Shown here one piece after another: positions 35,013 to 47,013 of a stretch of DNA of 64,000 nt. The stretch lies in the NCBI GenBank assembly GCA_023053685.1, contig JALIGW010000016.1:14546973-14610972 (forward strand), written 5' to 3'. Numbering within the stretch: the stretch's first letter is position 1; the number at the start of each line of letters is the position of its first letter. The notes below the pieces were generated by a model that was not told where the DNA came from, ran no database searches, and worked only from the letters and a program-made list of their open reading frames with translations. This stretch comes from Diadophis punctatus similis (Eukaryota > Chordata > Lepidosauria > Squamata > Dipsadidae). A program made the position numbers and the translations under genes.

Positions 35013-36154
35013 GTATAGTGATGGGGAGCACAGTGTCTTCTTTCCTTTGGGGTTCAATGACTCTCCGGAACCGGCCTCATGCAACTGGAAGGGACGGGAA
35101 TCTGTGTGGTAAGAACTGGGGAGCTACCCACAAAAATCCGCACCTAAATCTGGAGTCAATTCTCATAAAACCTCTTTAATATTTCTTGGCATGTGGAAGA
35201 GGAAAATGAGTCTGATGGGAAGATGGTATAAGAGGACTATGGATATGGCCTTGAAGAAAATCAACAACCATTATTTAAACATTAGCTTAGCCCAGAAAGA
35301 AATGAAAAGGTTGGGGGGGGGGATCAAGATTGCCCTACTTTTATTTTCTTTAATATAAAAAGGAATGAAAAGGATCTGTCAGGCATTCAAAGTTCTGCTA
35401 TTAAACCCCATAACAATAGTGTTATATTTCCATATTTCAGGCAGTTTTTTGACATGGTTTACTTGACAGCTACCTTGTAACTTGGCATGATCTATGAACT
35501 TAGCTACTTGTTTTGTTTTTCTTGGGATTATCCTTAGGCAAATAAGATTTTGGAACATTATCAAAATGATCAAAAGTTGCTTGCTACTGGAAAAGTATAT
35601 GCAACCCAAGATAGGTTGTTCTTACAGTATGTCAGTTTCTGGATCTCTTCCAGCCATAACACAATGTTCATAATCATTGTTACCTTCTTTTAAAGAAATC
35701 AAAATGACAGTAGCTCACATGAAACTTCAGATATTGGTTTATGAGAATCAGCCTTATAAATCTCAGGTTCATACCACACCCTACATTCGTGTTTGGAATA
35801 AAATGAAGACTCCTGTTGCCGTTTTTGAAGTAATCACAGGTTCCTTTTCTATCAACTCTTCGGCAAATTGTATTGTTTTAAATGCTAATTAATTAATGAG
35901 CAAACCATGATTCATCTGTAATTTCCGATTTCGTTAATTAAAAGTGGTATTTATTATGAATAATAAATCATTATTTTTTGAAATGAAATAGAGCAGAAAC
36001 TGGTTGGTTGAAAAAATAGAAGTGGAAGCTTTTGGTTCCTCTATTGAGCACAGAAAGAACATGTGAATCCAATTTTTTTTGCAGACTCATTTCTATTCTG
36101 GCAAAATATAATTTATTATGACGTCTGAGTTGACTCTGGAATGAATTGCAGATA
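35013..36154. other. Unassigned intergenic
   Basis: A 71-codon plus frame (35677-35892) is not recognised. A poly-G run at 35312. No repeats named. Confidence 0.3.
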
Positions 36155-37428
36155 CAGTAGTCCTTGACTTACATCTGGTTGCTTAGCAACTGCTCCAAGT
36201 TATGACAAACCCCCAAAAGGTATTTACCCCCCCCCAGTTCTGAAGTTCCATTGATGAGGCACCTCCTCCCTGCAGTCACATGACTGCATTTCAGGTACTC
36301 TGTGTCTGTGTCCTTTGGTCACATGACCACTATTTATAATGTTTTTTGCTGGAAACCACTGTTTATTTCCAGTTTTCAGCAAAAACATCCCATGATGAAA
36401 GATGGGTTCGCTTAACAGCTGTGGTATTAGCATAACAACTGCAGTGATTCACTTAACCATTTCCTCAGCTAAACATGAGCCAGCAGTGTGCAGCTGCAGC
36501 CAATAAAGCCAATACAATCCTAAAATGCATTAATAGAGTGATACAATCTAGGTCTAGGGAGGTACTAATACCACTCTATAAAGCCTTAGTTAGACCACAC
36601 CTAGAGTACTGCATCCAGTTTTGGTCACCACACTATAAAAAGGATATTGAGACTCTAGAAAAAGTGCAGAGGAGAGCAACCAGGATGATTAGGGGGCTGG
36701 AAACTAAAACATACGAAGAGTGGTTACAAGAACTGGGCATGGCCAGTCTAGTGAAGAGAAGGACCGGGGAGACATCATAGCAGTGTTCCAATACTTGAGG
36801 GACTGCCACAGAGAGGAGGGGGTCAGGCACCAGAAAGCCAGACAAGGAATAATGGATGGAAAATGACCAATAGCCATCGCAATAGCACTTACTTATATAC
36901 CGCTTCATAGTGCTTTTACAGCCCTCTCTAAGCGGTTTACAGAGTTCAGCATATTGCCCCCAACAATCTGGGTCCTCATTTTACCCACCTCGAAAGGATG
37001 GAAGGCTGAGTCAACCTTGAGCCTGGTGAGATTTGAACAGCTGAACTGCTGAACTAGCAGTTCAGATTGCAGTGCTGCTTTTAACCACTGCGCCACCACA
37101 GACCAAGGAGAGATTCAACCTGGAAATAAGGAGAAAATTTCTGACAGTGAGAGCCATCAACCAGTGGAACAGCTTGCCTTCAGAGGTTGTGGGAGCTCCA
37201 ACAATTGAGACTTTCAAGAGGAAATTGGACTGCCATTTATCGGAAATGGTGTAGGGACTCTTGCTTGAGCGGGGGGTTGGACTAGATGACCTACAAGGTC
37301 CCTTCCAACTCTGTTACTCCTCAAAAAAAAAGTACAATCAGATTGATAACATGAGTTTTATGATTGTGATGACGTACAACCATAATAGGCAGGCTCCATT
37401 ACGGTCATAAGTCGAGGGCTACCTGTAA
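36155..37428. mobile_element. Mariner-type MITE interrupted by CR1, itself carrying a SINE
   Basis: The MITE starts cagtagtccttgacttacat and resumes after 37330, ending tcgagggctacctgta. Inside, 36472-37318 is plus-strand CR1 (encodes [33 protein letters not shown]), and 36875-37098 is a Sauria-like SINE (minus) inserted in that CR1. Three insertions can thus be ordered. Confidence 0.82.
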
Positions 37429-37819
37429 ACAAGATTTGGCGGGGGGGGGGGGGGAATAGAAAGTTAATTTACATTGAGAAAATTACTGATTTTTTTGGTA
37501 ATCAATAAAATTCAATTGGTATCCAGGTTGTTTTTTTAAAAACTTGCCCCATGTATTTCTTTTATCTTCTTCCAAGAAAATCAGGAGGCATCACATCTTT
37601 GCAGAATCTCAAGAGGCAAAAGAAAAAGAAACGTCTTCCTGGGGTTACTCGGTGAGATTTATAACAAAACTGAAAACTGAAATTCGCTGAAAAAGTGACT
37701 TCCTTTATTCAGTAATATGCAACCATCACTTCACTTCAAAGAAGAAATAAAACGAGGAGAGATTTTACAGTATTACAGCATGGTTTCTTTAACTATGTTT
37801 TATTCTTAAATGTTATGTA
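37429..37819. other. Unassigned intergenic with poly-G run
   Basis: A run of about 15 G at 37440-37454. Otherwise AT-rich and unassigned. Confidence 0.4.
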
Positions 37820-38258
37820 CAGGTCGTCCTCAATTTACAAAAGTTCATTTAGTGACTGTTGAAAGTTACAACGGCACTGAAAAAAGTGACTAATGACCGT
37901 TTTTCACACTTACGACCATTGTAGCATTCCCAGGGTCACATGATCAAATTTTGGATGGTTGACAACTGACTCTTAATTATGATGGTTGCCGTGTCCCGGG
38001 GGGGGGGGGGGTCGGGGGTCACGTGATTGTCATGTGACAGAAGTTCACGTGACAGAAGGTTGTGACTTTCTGACAAGCAAAGTCAATGGGGAAGCCAGAT
38101 TCACTTAACAGCCATGTTACTAACTTAACAACTGCAGTGATTCACTTAACAACTGTGGCAAGAAAGGTCGTAAAATGGGGCAAAATTCACTTAACAAATG
38201 TTTCACTTAGCAACAAAAATTTGGGGCTCAATTGTGGTTGTAAGTTGAGGGCTACCTG
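37820..38258. mobile_element. Mariner-type MITE, family A
   Basis: CAGGTCGTCCTCAATTTACA to AGTTGAGGGCTACCTG between TA dinucleotides; contains a poly-G run near 38000. Confidence 0.85.
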
Positions 38259-38904
38259 TATTGTTAAACGTTGTAAAAGCACCTTTGAGACGTGTTTTAT
38301 TATATAAATCAGAATTGACTGGATTCACACGGCATGTTATATAAACAAATCACAGTGTTTGGGTTTGTACAGTGCATAGATCAAAAACCAAACAAGACAC
38401 AGGTCAATAGTGAGAGAAGCTAAAATTTCATTCTTGATGTTAATTCTACTTTTCTTCCAATCTTCTTTTGGCTGGTTCAGATTTCTAGCTGTAACTTCAC
38501 CCTGCCTTCTTTCTTTAATTTATCATCGTAAAAGCCCCCCCCGAGACACAAAATTAAGGCCAAAACAAACAAACAAACCACTTTATGGCAAAGCATGTTA
38601 GGCTATTATATAATACTGGTTTATATTTGGCTTGTTTAGATGCAGTAGACTATGCGATCAAGGATCATAAAGGCTTGCTATTTTGGAACAGAAATTATCT
38701 TTTTGCAGAAAATGTTGGAAAATTGTAAATATATTTATGCATCCAGGATGACTAATTCAAGACCAGCAGGCTTGGATATGTACTTTTTAAATTACATAAA
38801 GAAGCCCTTGAGGTCATGTTCAATTAATATTCTCCAGATGTTTTCTATCTGTTCGAGCAAGTTTTTTGGATTCTGAGTTGAGTCTGAATCTTCCCCAAGT
38901 CTGT
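38259..38904. other. Unassigned intergenic
   Basis: AT-rich, no recognised element. Confidence 0.35.
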
Positions 38905-39354
38905 TTCTTTATTTTATTTTATTTATTTATTTCATCAAGCATGTATTAGATAACAGATATACGTATAAACACAACTATGAATACATGAAATGGATACTAA
39001 TAAAAAAGGAATATTAGGACAGGTACGGTAGGCACACTGGTGCACTTATGCATGCCCCTTAAAGACCTCTTAGGAATGGGGTGAGGTTGACAGTAGACAG
39101 TCTAAGGGTAAAGTTGTGGGGGGTTGGGGAAGAAGCCACAGAGTCAGGTAGTGCATTCCAGGCATTAACGACTCTGTTACTGAAGTTGTATTTTCTGCAA
39201 TCAAGTTTGGCGCAGTTTACCACAAGTTTGTATCTATTATGTGCTCGTGTATTGTTGTGGTTGAAGCTGAAGTATTCATTGACAGGTAGGACATTGTAGC
39301 AGATAATTTTATGTACTACATTTAGGTCAGACTGAAGATGGCGAAGTTCTAGGT

Positions 39355-39779
39355 CAGTGATGGCGAACCTTTTTTTCCTCGGGTGCCGAAATAGTGCGCG
39401 TGCATGCTATTGCACGCGCGTGCGTGCCCACACCCATAATTCAAAGCCCCTCACTTGCTCCACCCCCCTGCACATGCATGTGTGACCCCCCCACTCCCCC
39501 ATTTCCTGACTTCCAGTGGGCCCGGTGGGCCCATTTTTCACCCTTCCCAGGCTCCAGAGGCTTTCTTGGAGCTTGGGGAGGGTGAAAACACCCCCCCCCG
39601 CCACCCTGGAGGCCCTCTGGAGGCTGAAATCGCCCTCCCAGAGCCTCCGCGTGAGTCAAAAATCAGCTGGCGAGCACGCACATGCGCACTGGAGCTGAGC
39701 TAGGGCAATGGCTCGCGTGCCAGCAGATATGGCTCCGCGTGCCACCTGTGGCACCCGTGCCATAGGTTCGCCATCACTG
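39355..39779. mobile_element. hAT-type element, GATGGCGAACC family
   Basis: CAGTGATGGCGAACCTTTT to AGGTTCGCCATCACTG, 425 bp, inserted in the LINE. TTCTAGGT is duplicated exactly (39347-39354 and 39780-39787). Truncated relatives lie at 43655 and 47341. Confidence 0.92.
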
Positions 39780-41221
39780 TTCTAGGTCCTCCGAACCGGT
39801 AGCAAAGGTAAGTGAAACCCATTACTGTGTTGAATAGTTTTACATCATCAGCGAAGAGAACGCAGTTGCTTATAATCTGATCGCAAAGGTCGTTTATGTA
39901 AAGTATAAAGAGTGTGGGTCCTAAAATGCTTCCTTGCGGGACACCGTTGCTAACTGGTGCAGGGTTTGATAGGGCGTTCCCTATTTTGACCACTTGTTGT
40001 CTGTTTGATAGGAACGCAGCTATCCACTTATGCAGGGATCCTAAAATGCCATAAGATTTTAGTTTTAGAAGTAGTTTGTCGTGTACTACTGTATCAAAGG
40101 CTTTACAGAAGTCTATATAAATTGCATCTATTGCTTTACCCTGGTCGAGTTGTGAAGTCCATATGTTTTTGCAGTATAAGAGTTGCAGATTGCAGGACAA
40201 TTTTTTCTGAAGCCAAGCTGCTTGTTAGAGAGTAGGTTGTTGTCTCTAAGTAGAGGGTAATTGATTGGTTTATGACTGATTCCATGACTTTGCATGTGAC
40301 GTAACATAATGAGATTGGTCTGCAATTTTCAACTAGGCTGGGGTCACCCTTTTTGAAGATAGAGGTGACCGTGGCTAGTGACCATAAGCTAGGCAAGGAG
40401 CTGGTTTTGAAAGATATTTCATAGATTATGCTAAGAGGTTTTGCTATGGTGGTTGAGAGCTTTTTTAAGAAGTAGGCACCTAATCCATCAGGGCCAATAG
40501 ATAGAGATGGTTTTAGGTTGCCTAGTGCCTTTTCAATGGCATCTTCTGTGAAATCGACATGTAGTAGATCGTTGTGATTAGTTGTGGTACGATTGGGAAA
40601 TGTGGGGCAAGATCCGTTGCTGTTTACAAAGACTGAACCGAAGAATGTGTTGAAGAGGTTAGCCTTAATGATTTCATCATTACAGTCTTTCCCGTTAGGC
40701 CCTTTTAGTGGTGGGATGGATCTTGAGTCTTTAAGTTTGTTGTTTACAAAATTATAGAAGGCCCAGGTGGATTTCGTGCGTAGTAGGTTTTCTTCTTGTT
40801 TGCTGTGATAATTGGTGCATTCTGCCTTTCTCTGTCGGCATAAGGATTTGTAGCGACTTTTGAAATTAGCTACGTAGCCAGTTTTGTTTTTACACCAAAG
40901 AGGAGGGTTTTTTGGACTGAAGCTTCCTTATTGTTATGGGTAATTTGTTTTTCCTGGTTTTGGGGATTATTAGTGGTACGTTTAGTTTGATGGTTCTTTT
41001 GACTTCTTGTAAAAAGATGTTATAATGGTAATTGGCAGTGATGCAGCCAGTGAACAGAGTTTGCCAATCAAGAGATGAGAAGTCGTCAGTTATGAGATCA
41101 TAATTGGCTTTTCTAAAGTTATACTTTGGGATCTTGTCATTTTGATTGTCTTTGTAAGGACATAAATTGAGACCAAATTCAATCATGCTGTGGTCGCTGT
41201 TTTAAAAGGGTTCGTTTATTT

Positions 41222-41561
41222 CAGGGGTGGGTTCTAACTTACCTCGCTGCCAGTTCGTTCCTCCCACACAGTGGCAAAAAATCCAAAAAAATCCAAAAAA
41301 AGAGAGCCAAAAACAAAATGGCGACCACATGCACAGTGCCAGAAACTTGGCTTCTGCGCATGTGCAGAAGAAAAAAAAACCCCAAAAAAATCCCCCCAAA
41401 AAAAATTCTAAAAAAAAAAATCTGAAAAAATATATAAAAAAAGATGGCGGCGCCCGTGGACCGGCACCGACCGAACCGGTTCCGTGATGTCATCGGGACA
41501 TCACCAATGGGTCACTACCAGTTCGAGCGAACCAGTTCGAACTGGGAGGAACCCACCTCTG
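41222..41561. mobile_element. hAT-type element, GGTGGGTTCC family
   Basis: CAGGGGTGGGTTCTAACTTA to GAGGAACCCACCTCTG, 340 bp, inserted in the LINE. GTTTATTT is duplicated exactly (41214-41221 and 41562-41569). Confidence 0.92.
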
Positions 41562-41799
41562 GTTTATTTGTATACCATAGATTGAGTTTAAATTATTGCA
41601 GAAGATGAGATCAAGGCAGCTGTTGAGTCTAGTGTTGTTTGTTACAGGTTGAGCCAATCCCAGATAAGTAACGGCATTGTATATGGTTGTATGTATTGGT
41701 TCTGTTGTACATTTGTTAAGGGTCCAATTAATAAGAGGTAGATTGAGGTCACCAAGGAAGATAAGAGGGTGTGGGGAAGAGGCTGCCCATGTTATTATT

Positions 41800-42065
41800 T
41801 ATTTATTATTTATTAGTGAGATTCATATACCGCCTCATAGTGCAATCGTGTTATTAGAATAGCAATAGCACTTAGACTTATATACCGCTTCACAGTGCTT
41901 TACAGCCCTCTCTAAGCGGTTTACAGAGTCAACATATTGCCCCCAACAATCTGGATCCCCATTTTACGGACCTCAGAAGGATGGAAGGCTGAGTCAACCT
42001 TGAATATTTTCAAGGTTGAAGAATAAGAATATATTCTTCTTACAAATCCCGATTTGTCTTCTGCC
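41800..42065 (-). mobile_element. Two overlapping Sauria-like SINE fragments
   Basis: 41800-41850 is a fragment of the SINE type at 16441 (tgagattcatataccgcctc). 41860-42005 is a copy of the standard type lacking its tRNA head. Confidence 0.7.
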
Positions 42066-42554
42066 TTACAGGTAGTCCTTGACTTACAACTGCAATTGGA
42101 ATCATAAATCGTTACAGTTATAAGTCAAGGCACCCATTTGACAGGAAGCGAGTTTATCATCATTTTTGAGGTGATCATTAGGTAAACATGGATACAGATA
42201 ATCCTCGACTTACGACCATTTGTTTAGTGATTGTTTGAAGTTGCAACCACACTGAAAAAAGTGACTTATGACCATTTTTCACACTTAACAACTGTGGCAG
42301 CATCCCCATGCTCACACAATCAAAAGTTAGACACTTGGCAAGTGGCTTGTATTTATCACAATGGCAGTGTGCTAGGGTCAAGCCACAAGCAAAGTCAATG
42401 GGGAAGCCAGATTCATTAAACAACTGTGTTACTAACTTAACAACTGAAGTGATTCACTTAACAACTGTGGCAAGAAAGGTCGTAAAATGGGGCAAAACTC
42501 ACTTAACAACAGAAATGTTGGGCTCAATTGTGGTCGTAAATCAAGGACTACCTG
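42066..42554. mobile_element. Family A MITE copies downstream of HEPHL1
   Basis: A fragment at 42069-42135 (caggtagtccttgacttaca), then a full copy 42195-42554 (ATAATCCTCGACTTACGACC type left end, TCAAGGACTACCTG right end). Confidence 0.8.
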
Positions 42555-42690
42555 GAGTTTGGGTAATGAAACATCTGCAAGAAAACAAGCAAGCTCAGAG
42601 AGCACCAAGGACCCCTCATTTCAACACTGAGCCTCAAATATTCCTCTTTAATAATAATGAACTAGAAATGCAGTCCTACAGAAAGTCAAA
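42555..42690 (-). other. HEPHL1: Probable HEPHL1 3' UTR start with ATTAAA signal
   Basis: Directly after the stop codon the minus strand carries an ATTAAA poly(A)-signal variant at 42647-42652, about 40 nt downstream. About 42555-42630 is a fragment of the dispersed family also seen at 49320-49750. Whether the transcript ends here or runs into the MITE beyond cannot be told. Confidence 0.3.
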
Positions 42691-42884
42691 TTAGAGGGAC
42701 TCCATTGATCTGTGCCCAATAAAGTGGTAATAGCCCTTTTTCTTCTGGCAAACTGCAATAGACACAAATGTCAAAACAATGAACAGAAGGACTACTCCAG
42801 TGAGGAAAAGCACTTGGAGGACAGAACCGGCTTCTTCCAGGTCCAGCCAATTGCTAAAGAACTCAAGTTCTGTCCTTCCGTTAC
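42691..42884 (-). CDS. HEPHL1: HEPHL1 last coding exon, membrane anchor and stop
   Basis: Encodes a juxtamembrane stretch (NGRTELEFFSNWLDLEEAG), one hydrophobic helix of about 25 residues (VLQVLFLTGVVLLFIVLTF, continuing VSIAVC) and an 18-residue tail (QKKKGYYHFIGHRSMESL) before TAA at 42691-42693. A C-terminal anchor separates hephaestin-type proteins from secreted ceruloplasmin. The positive KKK after the helix predicts a cytoplasmic tail with the six cupredoxin domains outside the cell. The acceptor is tttcaatag before GTAACGG at 42884. The join to the previous exon restores a Gly codon in frame. I name it HEPHL1 rather than HEPH mainly because PANX1 is the next gene. Confidence 0.88.
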
Positions 42885-42927
42885 CTATTGAAAGAGAAAA
42901 ATATGGTCATCTTGGACAGTTCATAAA

Positions 42928-43162
42928 TAGCAATAGCACTTAAACTTATATACTGCTTCACAGTGCTTTACAGCCCTCTCTAAGCAGTTTACAGAGTTCA
43001 GCATATTGCCCCCAACCATCTGGTCCTCATTTTACCCACCTCGGAAGGATGGCAGGCTGAGTCAACCTTGAGCCTGGTGAGATTTGAACGGCCAAATTGC
43101 AGGCAGCCGGCAGGCAGCAGAAGTAGTATTGCAGTATTGCACTCTAACCACTGTGCCACCGT
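42928..43162 (-). mobile_element. Sauria-like SINE in the last HEPHL1 intron
   Basis: Plus orientation begins aatagcaatagcacttaaac; the tRNA-like head (cactctaaccactgtgccac) is at the right. It lies about 45 bp from the last coding exon. Confidence 0.8.
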
Positions 43163-43429
43163 ATATATTGCCTTATATTAAGAATTGGCAACATGGCGCA
43201 CAGCTCCAAGTGATGATACAATTGATTAGGAAGAAAGGCTTCTGGCTGAAAGCAGGTTTGAACCCAGCCACTCTCTGCTGTTTGTTAAATAGCATGAGAA
43301 GAAGGTGCTGATGCATTAACTTTCATGAGTAGGCACTTTAAAGCAGCCCGATCTCTTTTCCAGACTCATACCGAAGCCTGGGGGGAAAAATCAGGCAGCT
43401 TCCAAAAATAACAGGATTGGGGCTGCTTA

Positions 43430-43900
43430 GAATAGAATAGAATAACAGAATTGGAAGGGACCTTGTAGGTCATCTAGTCCAGTGTTTCCCAACCTTGGCA
43501 ACTTGAAGATATCTGGACTTCAATTCCCAGAATTCCCCAGCCAGCATTCGCTGGCTAGGGAATTCTGGGAGTTGAAGTCCAGGTATCTTCAAGTTGCCAA
43601 GGTTGGGAAACACTGATCTAGTCCAATCCCTTCCTCAAGCAGGAGACCCTATATCAGTGATGGCGAACCTGTGGCACGCGGAGCCTAATCTGAGGGCACA
43701 CGAGACGTTGCCCTATGTCAGCTCTAGCGCGCTGGCCAGCTGATTTTTGGCCTTCCGGAGGGCAGGGGGGGGGGGAGGTCGTTTTCACCTTCCCCTGGCT
43801 TCAGGAAAGCCTCCGGAGCCTGTGGATGGCAAAAAATAGACCCAGCGGCCCAACTGGAAAATTTTTTTTGAGAACGGGACTGGCCCAAAGTCAACTACTG
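43430..43900 (-). mobile_element. CR1 tail with palindromic MITE, then truncated hAT-type element
   Basis: The CR1 tail (43430-43655) is split by 43480-43615 (CAGTGTTTCCCAACCTTGGC to GGTTGGGAAACACTG), with ATCTAGTC duplicated exactly. 43655-43880 is a 3'-truncated GATGGCGAACC-family element. Confidence 0.88.
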
Positions 43901-44159
43901 GTTTTCACACCTAAGGCAGGATAAGCATACTTGTCTTACAGTTTCTAGTCCAGTGCTTTCACCACTGCACTATGCTGGCTCTTTTTGCTGGCACTTAGAT
44001 TAAATTTTATAATTTTAAAATTAAGAATGACAGATTTTTCATGGATTGTGCAAGATCTATATTCTTATGTGAAATTTCATGAGATTTGGGCCATTTTTTA
44101 AAATGTGATTTTGATTTTTAACACTACATGTAGTTTTAAAATATTTAATTAAATGATAG

Positions 44160-44405
44160 AATAGCAATAGCAATAGCACTTAGACTTATATACTGCTTCA
44201 CAGTGCTTTACAGCCCTCCGTAAGCGGTTTACAGAGTCAGCAGATTGCTCCCAACAATCTGGGTCCTCATTTTATCGACCTCAGAAGGAAGGAAGGCTGA
44301 GTCAACCTTGAGCCGGTGAGAATTGAACTGCCGAACTGCTGGCAGCTGGCAATCAGCAGAATTAGCCTGCAATACTGCATTCTAACCACTGCGCCACCAT
44401 GGCTC
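44160..44405 (-). mobile_element. Sauria-like SINE, HEPHL1 intron
   Basis: Complete copy from atagcaatagcacttagact to actgcgccaccatggctc. Confidence 0.85.
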
Positions 44406-44942
44406 TTGTCAGAATCATAAAAAGGGTTTTGGAAATCAAGATCTTTTTTGTTTTATTTAGTACCTGCAAGTTGAAGCAAAATCTCACAATGAGACCTGCT
44501 TCCTGGGAATATTGCTATTTTTTGGAGTATAGCCAGTTGTTTTGTGAGCAAATTATGGTTCACAAGAAGAGATTTCCCCACCCTCTTTTCTTATATTACC
44601 CCTTTTACTGCAACAAATCTGTAAAGGAGGATCTTTTCTTATCAATCTAGGACAGCTCTGGGGGAAATCACATAATGATAGAAAATATAGAAATTACCTA
44701 TTCCATTTGATTTTTCAAATATGTTTGAAAGATATCGTCAGTCAAGATATTTAGGTATGAATAAAATATATCCGCAGCACAGATACAAGTGTGTGCATGG
44801 CAAGATCAGCAAGATAGCGGATGAAACATTGCAACACAAATATGTTTTCTTTGGACAGGTGTGCAGTGTAGATGCATGGATAGAAGAGTCTGAATCACCA
44901 CGTGGCATCGTGTCGTCCATCTTGCCAACTATTGCGCACACA

Positions 44943-45012
<70 letters not shown>

Positions 45013-45475
45013 AGTGCCTGTTGCATGAATTTGCAATGGCAGTTAGTGGTGTTTTAAGTAATCTGTCAGTAAGCCGCAGTTTTACCTTTTGTAGTAGTCT
45101 CGTTTTTGTCAAGATTTGTTTCATTTTCTGTAGAAAAAAGTGGGTTTCATTAGTAAACAGATGTCTACCACTGGCAATACACTGTCTGGGTTTCTTCATA
45201 CATTGTATTGAGCTGTGATGTGCTTTATCCAAGATTTAGTGAACTGGCCATAGAGATCTAGTTCACGTAATACAAATCACACCTAGATGGGTTCAGCTAT
45301 AACACATTACATCACAAATGACAATGGATGGATTCAAAAGCCATTTAAGCTAAAACTGCAGGTTACTTTAAATAGAAATACTCATTAAATCAACCTACAT
45401 CTCTGAAGATTTTATCCCCGGGAGCGCTTTTAAATCAAACCCTTTTCTACCTTGACTGGTAATGTAGCTTTGGAT
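44406..45475. repeat. Unassigned intron with (CA)n microsatellite
   Basis: (CA)n of about 70 bp at 44939-45009. Flanking frames of about 165 codons on both strands include the microsatellite and show no known domain. Rest unassigned. Confidence 0.7.
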
Positions 45476-46030
45476 TGATTATATTATATTATATTATATT
45501 ATATTATATTATATTATATTATATTATATTATATTATATTATATTATATTATATTATATTATATTATATTATATTATATTATATTATATTATATTATATT
45601 ATATTATATTATATTATATTATATTATATTATATTATATTATATTATATTATATTATTATATTATATTATATTATATTATATTATTATTTTATTTTATTT
45701 TATTTTATTTTATTATTTATTTTATTATTTATTTATTTATTTATTATTTGTCAAACATGTACAGGATAGTAGTTGTTTGTATAAACATAACGTAAGTAAA
45801 AAGTACCGATAATAGAGGACAATAGGACAGTAGGACAGGGACGGTAGGCACAGTGGTGCGCTTATGCACTCCCCTTACAGACCCCTTAGAAATGGGGAGA
45901 GGTCTACTGTAGACAGTCTAAGGTTAAAGTTTTGGGGGTTTGGGGAGGAAACCACAGAGTTAGGTAGTGCATTCCAGGCATTGATCACTCTGTTGCTGAA
46001 GTCCTATTTTCTGCAGTCGAGTTTGGAGCC
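45476..46030 (-). mobile_element. LINE 3' end with (ATATT)n tail
   Basis: 45476-45660 is a pure pentanucleotide ATATT array, decaying into TTTTA and TTTA repeats to 45745. The LINE body (45745-46030; ttgtcaaacatgtacaggat, gtgcgcttatgcactcccct) is the family of 38905. The array sits at the LINE 3' tail. Confidence 0.85.
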
Positions 46031-46792
46031 ATGATTCTCTTTTGTGTTTCTCTCGCCATAAATATCCGTTTAAAATTTGAACTAAATTAAAACAGTGCTC
46101 CAGCCACCTTGTGTCTCTATGCCTATCCTAGGACAAGATTGCCTTGGGTCATTCTGGGGGGAAATCTAGAGGGAGGGGCTATCCTGGTGGTTTCCAGAGA
46201 TAAACAAGAGAAAAAGATGTCAGGCCGAAGCCATATTTTAGTAGAGACTTTGGCCTGCCACACTGATGCTTTAGAATCTCTTCTTACTGTGGGAATTTGG
46301 GAGGGGCTGCTGCATGAGCACTGTAGGCATGTAGCCATAACAAACTCCTTCTAGATTCTCAAGGTCATCCTTTGTCCAGCACCTGGCCGGAAGCTGAGGG
46401 GAGGAACGAACACGCTGGCAGAAGATGAGTGGGCAACGTGATGGACTTGGGGGTGTGGGACAAAGGAATGAACTTTAAACTAGGTGGGAAAACCCCGATA
46501 ACTTCAGATTCGGCTTTTTCCAGATGTGCCAACATGGCTCTATTAATAAATTGGAACTTTGAGGAATACTTGGCCTCGGACTCTGATTTAAGTTTGGATG
46601 CTATTTGGAACCCCGACAGAAGAAGGATTTCCCATGAATTCAGCCCAACATTTGCTGCAGAAGATCTTACTCTATTTTTATTATATTTAATAGCGCGTAT
46701 TAAAATTATTAACAAAATAATACATTATTTTATTATTTTATATATTACTTTAATATAAATTATTTTATTTATATTGACACCTGTTTTATTAC
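46031..46792. other. Unassigned HEPHL1 intron
   Basis: A 109-codon plus frame at 46429-46758 resembles L1-type ORF1 or unrelated sequence only vaguely; not named. AT-rich towards the exon. Confidence 0.3.
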
Positions 46793-46952
46793 CTGTTTTT
46801 ATTATGGTGTAGGTGGTTTCCATCCCTCCATGAATGTGACTGTTCACATGGCAATGTAAAAGCCAGGTCCCAGGATGAAACGCTACCAGTTCAATGGTCT
46901 GAAAAGTTGCAGGGATGAGGTCGTACACATCTCCTCTGTGATTGTGATCGAT
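46793..46952 (-). CDS. HEPHL1: HEPHL1 exon, end of domain 6, C-terminal copper motif
   Basis: Encodes [20 protein letters not shown] and the signature multicopper-oxidase end [20 protein letters not shown]. Cys, His and Met of the type 1 site and both His of HCH (trinuclear cluster) are present. The residue before the type 1 His is Ser; in ceruloplasmin it is Asp1025, an iron-site ligand. Acceptor: tccacag before ATCGATCAC at 46952 (phase 0). Donor: ACAG|GTAATA at 46793/46792 (phase 1). Confidence 0.95.
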
Positions 46953-47013
46953 CTGTGGAAAAACAGGGAGCGTTATAAAGGTTTCCTAAAGATAGTTCTG
47001 GACTTACAAGCAC

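Larger units (their letters stand above)
38905..41800 (-). pseudogene. Decayed L2/CR1-like LINE with reverse-transcriptase frame
   Basis: The longest element in the window. The minus strand encodes pieces of reverse transcriptase: GDPSLVENCRPISL (about 40330), AIYIDFCKAFDTVVHDKLLL (about 40100), NGVPQGSILGPTLFILYIND (about 39930) and the catalytic-box region LFADDVKLF (about 39860). Further 5' a frame of 98 codons (40890-41186) belongs to the preceding ORF2 region. Frames are broken by shifts and by two later insertions (39355-39779 and 41222-41561), so it cannot act. Its 3' end at 38905-39340 matches the tails at 27700, 29755 and 45740. Confidence 0.85.

Noticed and set aside
44738..45232. 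Candidate transposase or protein around the (CA)n run
   Set aside because: The frame spans the microsatellite, and I could see no catalytic motif or family match on either strand.
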